From positions 1 through 64,000 of the forward strand of contig SFPR01000011.1 in assembly GCA_004551865.1 (NCBI GenBank): a stretch of 64,000 nucleotides of DNA, written 5' to 3'. A model generated the notes under the pieces. The model ran no database searches and was not told the DNA's origin. It saw only the letters and a program-made list of their open reading frames with translations. This DNA is from Bacteroidales bacterium (GTDB lineage Bacteria; Bacteroidota; Bacteroidia; Bacteroidales; P3). Below are positions 61,561 through 64,000 of this stretch, piece by piece (within the stretch, counting starts at the first letter, position 1; every line of letters begins with the position of its first letter). The translations under genes were made by a program, and so were the position numbers.

Positions 61561-61637
61561 AAAACGCCGTTTCGGTTGTGCTGAAACGCCGTTTTATTTT
61601 TTCAAAACGCCGTTTCATTTGAACCAAATGGCGTTTT
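61561..61637. repeat. Palindrome array, set of four
   Basis: Units at 61561, 61583, 61604 and 61625 (steps 22, 21, 21): AAAACGCCGTTTC, GAAACGCCGTTTT, AAAACGCCGTTTC, CAAATGGCGTTTT. The last unit plus the next G gives TTTTG at 61634-61638, close to the expected -33 position of the nitroreductase promoter. Confidence 0.88.
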
Positions 61638-61656
61638 GAAACCAATTTATTTGTTG

Positions 61657-61664
61657 TACCTTTG
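61657..61664 (+). promoter_or_regulatory. -7 promoter element of the nitroreductase
   Basis: TACCTTTG; TTTG at 61635-61638 lies 18 bp upstream as a possible -33 element. Confidence 0.7.
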
Positions 61665-61706
61665 CACCAAAATAGTTTTTTGAACAATCACAACAAAAGC
61701 ACAGAT

Positions 61707-62459
61707 ATGTCAAAGCAAGAATTAAACACTCTGTTGTCAAGACGTACAATCAGAGAATACTCGGACAAAAAGATAAGTCGAGAAGATTTGGACTTGATAC
61801 TTGAAGCCGGCATAAGAGCTTCAAATTGCGGTAATATGCAACTTTATTCCATAATAGAGACAAGGCAGCAGGAACGCAAAGATGCTCTTTGTAAGCTGCA
61901 TTTCAACCAACCTATGGTCAGCACTGCCGACACCGTGCTTACGGTTTGTGCAGATGTCAATCGTTTTCACAAATACTGCGAGCAAAGAGGAGCAAAACCC
62001 GCTTACAACAACTTCTTGTGGTTTCAGGTTTCGACCATTGATGCCACTATATGTACCCAAGCCATGGTTTCGGCGGCGGAAGCCTTGGGCATAGGGGCTT
62101 GTTACTTAGGCACAGTTACCTATATGGCAGAGCCTATTGCCGAATTGCTAAAACTTCCGAAGCACGTGATACCCGTAACTACCATAACACTCGGCTATCC
62201 TGCCAAAACGCCGGCTCTTACCGAACGTCTGCCGCTTAAAGCCGTCGTTCACACCGAACAATATCAAGACTATTCAGACGAAAAAATAGAAGAAATCTAC
62301 TCAGATTTTGAACAACTGCCACAAATCAAGGAATACATACGCCAAGCCGAGCAAGACAATCTCGCAAAAGTATTTACCGAAGTACGCTATCCGGAAAGAG
62401 ACTCTGTCGCTTTCTCAAAATCGTATATGGAATTTGCGAAAAAACAAGACATGATGTAG
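61707..62459 (+). CDS. NfsA-like nitroreductase
   Basis: 250 residues from ATG 61707, which lies after the promoter; an in-frame Met at 61662 would overlap it. FMN-binding RRTIREYSDKKISREDLDLIL and ASNCGNMQLYS; then AMVSAAEALGIGACYLGTVTY, VIPVTTITLGYPAKTPALTERLP, typical of NADPH-dependent flavin reductases of the nitroreductase superfamily. Substrate unknown. Confidence 0.9.
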   Translation: MSKQELNTLLSRRTIREYSDKKISREDLDLILEAGIRASNCGNMQLYSIIETRQQERKDALCKLHFNQPMVSTADTVLTVCADVNRFHKYCEQRGAKPAYNNFLWFQVSTIDATICTQAMVSAAEALGIGACYLGTVTYMAEPIAELLKLPKHVIPVTTITLGYPAKTPALTERLPLKAVVHTEQYQDYSDEKIEEIYSDFEQLPQIKEYIRQAEQDNLAKVFTEVRYPERDSVAFSKSYMEFAKKQDMM

Positions 62460-62473
62460 AAACAATCAAACTA

Positions 62474-62519
62474 AAAAGAGAAAAGAGGTTTGTCAAAACG
62501 ACTTACCTCTTTTCTCTTT
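62474..62519. terminator. Bidirectional terminator
   Basis: AAAAGAGAAAAGAGGT pairs with ACCTCTTTTCTCTTTT; between the nitroreductase and the convergent tRNA genes. Confidence 0.88.
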
Positions 62520-62521
62520 TG

Positions 62522-62606
62522 TACTCCGGACGGGACTTGAACCCGTACGAACGCAATGTTCACAGGATTTTAAGTCCTGCGTGTCTACCAATTCCACCAC
62601 CAGAGC
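62522..62606 (-). tRNA. tRNA-Leu (anticodon TAA)
   Basis: 85 nt on the minus strand, type II tRNA with a long variable arm. Acceptor GCTCTGG pairs with CCGGAGT (one G-T), D-loop AATTGGTAGAC, anticodon stem-loop CAGGACTTAAAATCCTG with TAA in the loop, T-arm ACGGGTTCAAGTCCCGT. CCA is not encoded. Confidence 0.93.
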
Positions 62607-62654
62607 CCGTATGGCTAAAAAAAAATCCGAAATAATCGGATTTTCTTTTTGGAG

Positions 62655-62727
62655 AGCGGAAAACGAGACTCGAACTCGCGACCCCAACCTTGGCAAGGTT
62701 GTGCTCTACCAACTGAGCTATTTCCGC
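62655..62727 (-). tRNA. tRNA-Gly (anticodon GCC)
   Basis: 73 nt on the minus strand. Acceptor GCGGAAA pairs with TTTCCGC, D-arm AGCTCAGTTGGTAGAGC, anticodon stem-loop AACCTTGCCAAGGTT with GCC in the loop, T-arm GCGAGTTCGAGTCTCGT. First in a likely Gly-Leu transcript with the promoter just upstream. Confidence 0.93.
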
Positions 62728-62741
62728 CTGATTTGCGTTTG

Positions 62742-62749
62742 CAAAGATA
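62742..62749 (-). promoter_or_regulatory. -7 promoter element of the tRNA pair
   Basis: Minus-strand TATCTTTG, 14 bp before the tRNA-Gly 5' end. Confidence 0.7.
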
Positions 62750-62779
62750 CGCCGTTTTTTCAATTCCACCAAATAAAAA

Positions 62780-64000
62780 TCAAATTTTTTCCAATCTTTT
62801 CTTGATTTCGTACAGCTTGTTTAGAGCTTCAATAGGTGTAAGATTTTCTAAATCAACGCTTAGAATAGTATCTTTAATATCTGTTAAAAGTGGGTCTTCA
62901 AGCTGAATAAAACTCAACTGAAAGTCGTTTTTCGGTTTTTTTTCCGGCTTTGATGTCGTTTTTTTGCCTTTTTTCTCCTTGCTTTCGAGCTGTGAAAGCA
63001 TATATTCGGCTTCTTCTATCACACTTTTGGGCATTCCTGCAAGCCGTGCGACGTGTATTCCGAAGCTCTGCTCACTTCCGCCGCTTTCTATCGTTCTTAA
63101 GAATATTACATCCTTACCGCTTTCTTTCACCTTGACGTGATAGTTCTTTATTCGCTCATATTGCCCCTGCATATCTATCAATTCATGATAGTGAGTTGCG
63201 AAAAGTGTTTTGGCTCTGTGCTTGTCGTTGTGAATAAACGAAGCAATAGCCCACGCAATCGACACTCCGTCGTATGTAGATGTACCTCTGCCAATCTCGT
63301 CAAGCAACACAAGACTGCGGTCCGAAAGATTGTTCAAAATGCACGCCGCTTCATTCATTTCAACCATGAAAGTACTCTCTCCCGACGAGATATTGTCGCT
63401 TGCACCCACCCTTGTAAAAATTCTATCGACCACTCCTATTTCGGCAAATCGGGCAGGCACATACGCACCAACCTGAGCCATTAGAGTGATAAGGGCAGTC
63501 TGTCTGAGGTATGCACTCTTTCCCGACATATTTGGTCCTGTTATTATGCAGATTTGCTGAGTGTCGGGGTCAAGATACACATCGTTTGCAACATACTCCT
63601 CTCCCGAAGGGAGCGATTGCTCTATCACCGGATGCCTTCCCTGCTTTATCGTGATTTTTGCTCCTGAGGTGATTGTGGGTTTGGTATAAGAGTATTGTCT
63701 TGCAACGGTTGCAAAAGACAAAAGACAGTCTGCTTGAGCTATTATGGTTGCGTCTTCTTTTAATTTGTCGATATACTCGGCGGTCTTGGCAATCACCTGA
63801 GAGTAAATTTCGCTTTCTATTTGCGAAATGTTCTCTTGGGCGTTTATTATGTTGTTTTCCAATTCTTTCAGCTCATCTGTGATATATCGTTCGCAGTTTG
63901 CGAGGGTTTGTTTTCTCACCCAATTTTGCGGAACCTTGTCTTTGTGAGAATTTGTTACCTCCAAATAGTAACCGAAGACGTTGTTGTAGCCCACCTTGAG
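62780..64000 (-). CDS. mutS: DNA mismatch repair protein MutS, 3' part (cut by the window edge)
   Basis: About 406 C-terminal residues of MutS are present; the gene continues past 64000, so the GTG at 63994 is not its start. Visible: core/lever domain (GYNNVFGYYLEVTNSHKD), ATPase with Walker A GPNMSGKSAYLRQTALI, ISSGESTFMVEMNE, Walker B LVLLDEIGRGTSTYDG, LFATHYHELIDM, and a C-terminal helical dimerisation region. Recognises mismatches and starts repair. Confidence 0.95.
   Translation of the reverse strand, partial: LKVGYNNVFGYYLEVTNSHKDKVPQNWVRKQTLANCERYITDELKELENNIINAQENISQIESEIYSQVIAKTAEYIDKLKEDATIIAQADCLLSFATVARQYSYTKPTITSGAKITIKQGRHPVIEQSLPSGEEYVANDVYLDPDTQQICIITGPNMSGKSAYLRQTALITLMAQVGAYVPARFAEIGVVDRIFTRVGASDNISSGESTFMVEMNEAACILNNLSDRSLVLLDEIGRGTSTYDGVSIAWAIASFIHNDKHRAKTLFATHYHELIDMQGQYERIKNYHVKVKESGKDVIFLRTIESGGSEQSFGIHVARLAGMPKSVIEEAEYMLSQLESKEKKGKKTTSKPEKKPKNDFQLSFIQLEDPLLTDIKDTILSVDLENLTPIEALNKLYEIKKRLEKI

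Overview
The window looks like a chromosomal contig from a Bacteroidetes bacterium, most likely Bacteroidales. Evidence: repeated TAnnTTTG (-7) promoter elements upstream of genes on both strands, start codons in A-rich contexts without Shine-Dalgarno sequences, a short 287-residue primary sigma factor, several secreted proteins with type IX secretion (T9SS) C-terminal sorting domains, the T9SS regulator PorX, a TonB-dependent receptor, DUF4292, and a GlsA/GlsB-type aminolipid gene pair.

Layout. 0.4-5.5 kb: a tightly overlapping minus-strand operon (sugar nucleotidyltransferase, TPR lipoprotein, DUF4292 lipoprotein, ABC-F ATPase). 5.7-11.5 kb: a phosphate-starvation operon (porin, pstSCAB, phoU) behind four TTAACA boxes spaced exactly 11 bp. 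11.5-24 kb: Ca2+ P-type ATPase, mannose-6-phosphate isomerase, gamma-carbonic anhydrase, three T9SS-type secreted proteins, dapD and a polysaccharide deacetylase. 24-27.7 kb: a GH20 hexosaminidase whose 5' end exists as two different N-terminal copies, each joined out of frame to the same 99-bp repeat, with an AT-rich lipoprotein gene and a long structured leader between them. 27.8-35.8 kb: SRP RNA, mltG, an acetyltransferase, a phosphate acyltransferase, a PAS protein, GH29 fucosidase, a TonB receptor and a peroxiredoxin. 35.8-41.2 kb: an accessory island with two AAA_14 (DUF4143) ATPase remnants, a translationally coupled ATPase/TOPRIM-like pair, and two tandem FGE-sulfatase/C-lectin-fold genes whose 3' ends carry the signature of diversity-generating retroelement (DGR) variable regions, each followed by a GC-rich hairpin. 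41.2-53 kb: CDF transporter, mreB, purH, pfkA, ysxC, the gls pair, tsaE, porX, a DoxX/thioredoxin protein with two small Cys-rich lipoproteins, and nadD. 53-64 kb: thioredoxin-fold protein, a polyprenol-phosphate mannosyltransferase-like enzyme, dipeptidyl peptidase IV, an Fn3/T9SS protein, rpoD, a nitroreductase, tRNA-Leu, tRNA-Gly, and the 3' part of mutS.

Most distinctive signals. (1) The DGR-like target pair, with no reverse transcriptase or template repeat in the window. (2) A family of intergenic palindromic arrays: a 13-bp core (consensus AAAACGCCGTTTT) repeated about four times at a strict 21-22 bp period, two helical turns. Six such sets occur, plus partial sets, one of which lies inside a lipoprotein gene and encodes a heptapeptide repeat. 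(3) The duplicated 5' end of the GH20 gene.

All calls were made by reading the sequence; no database search was run.
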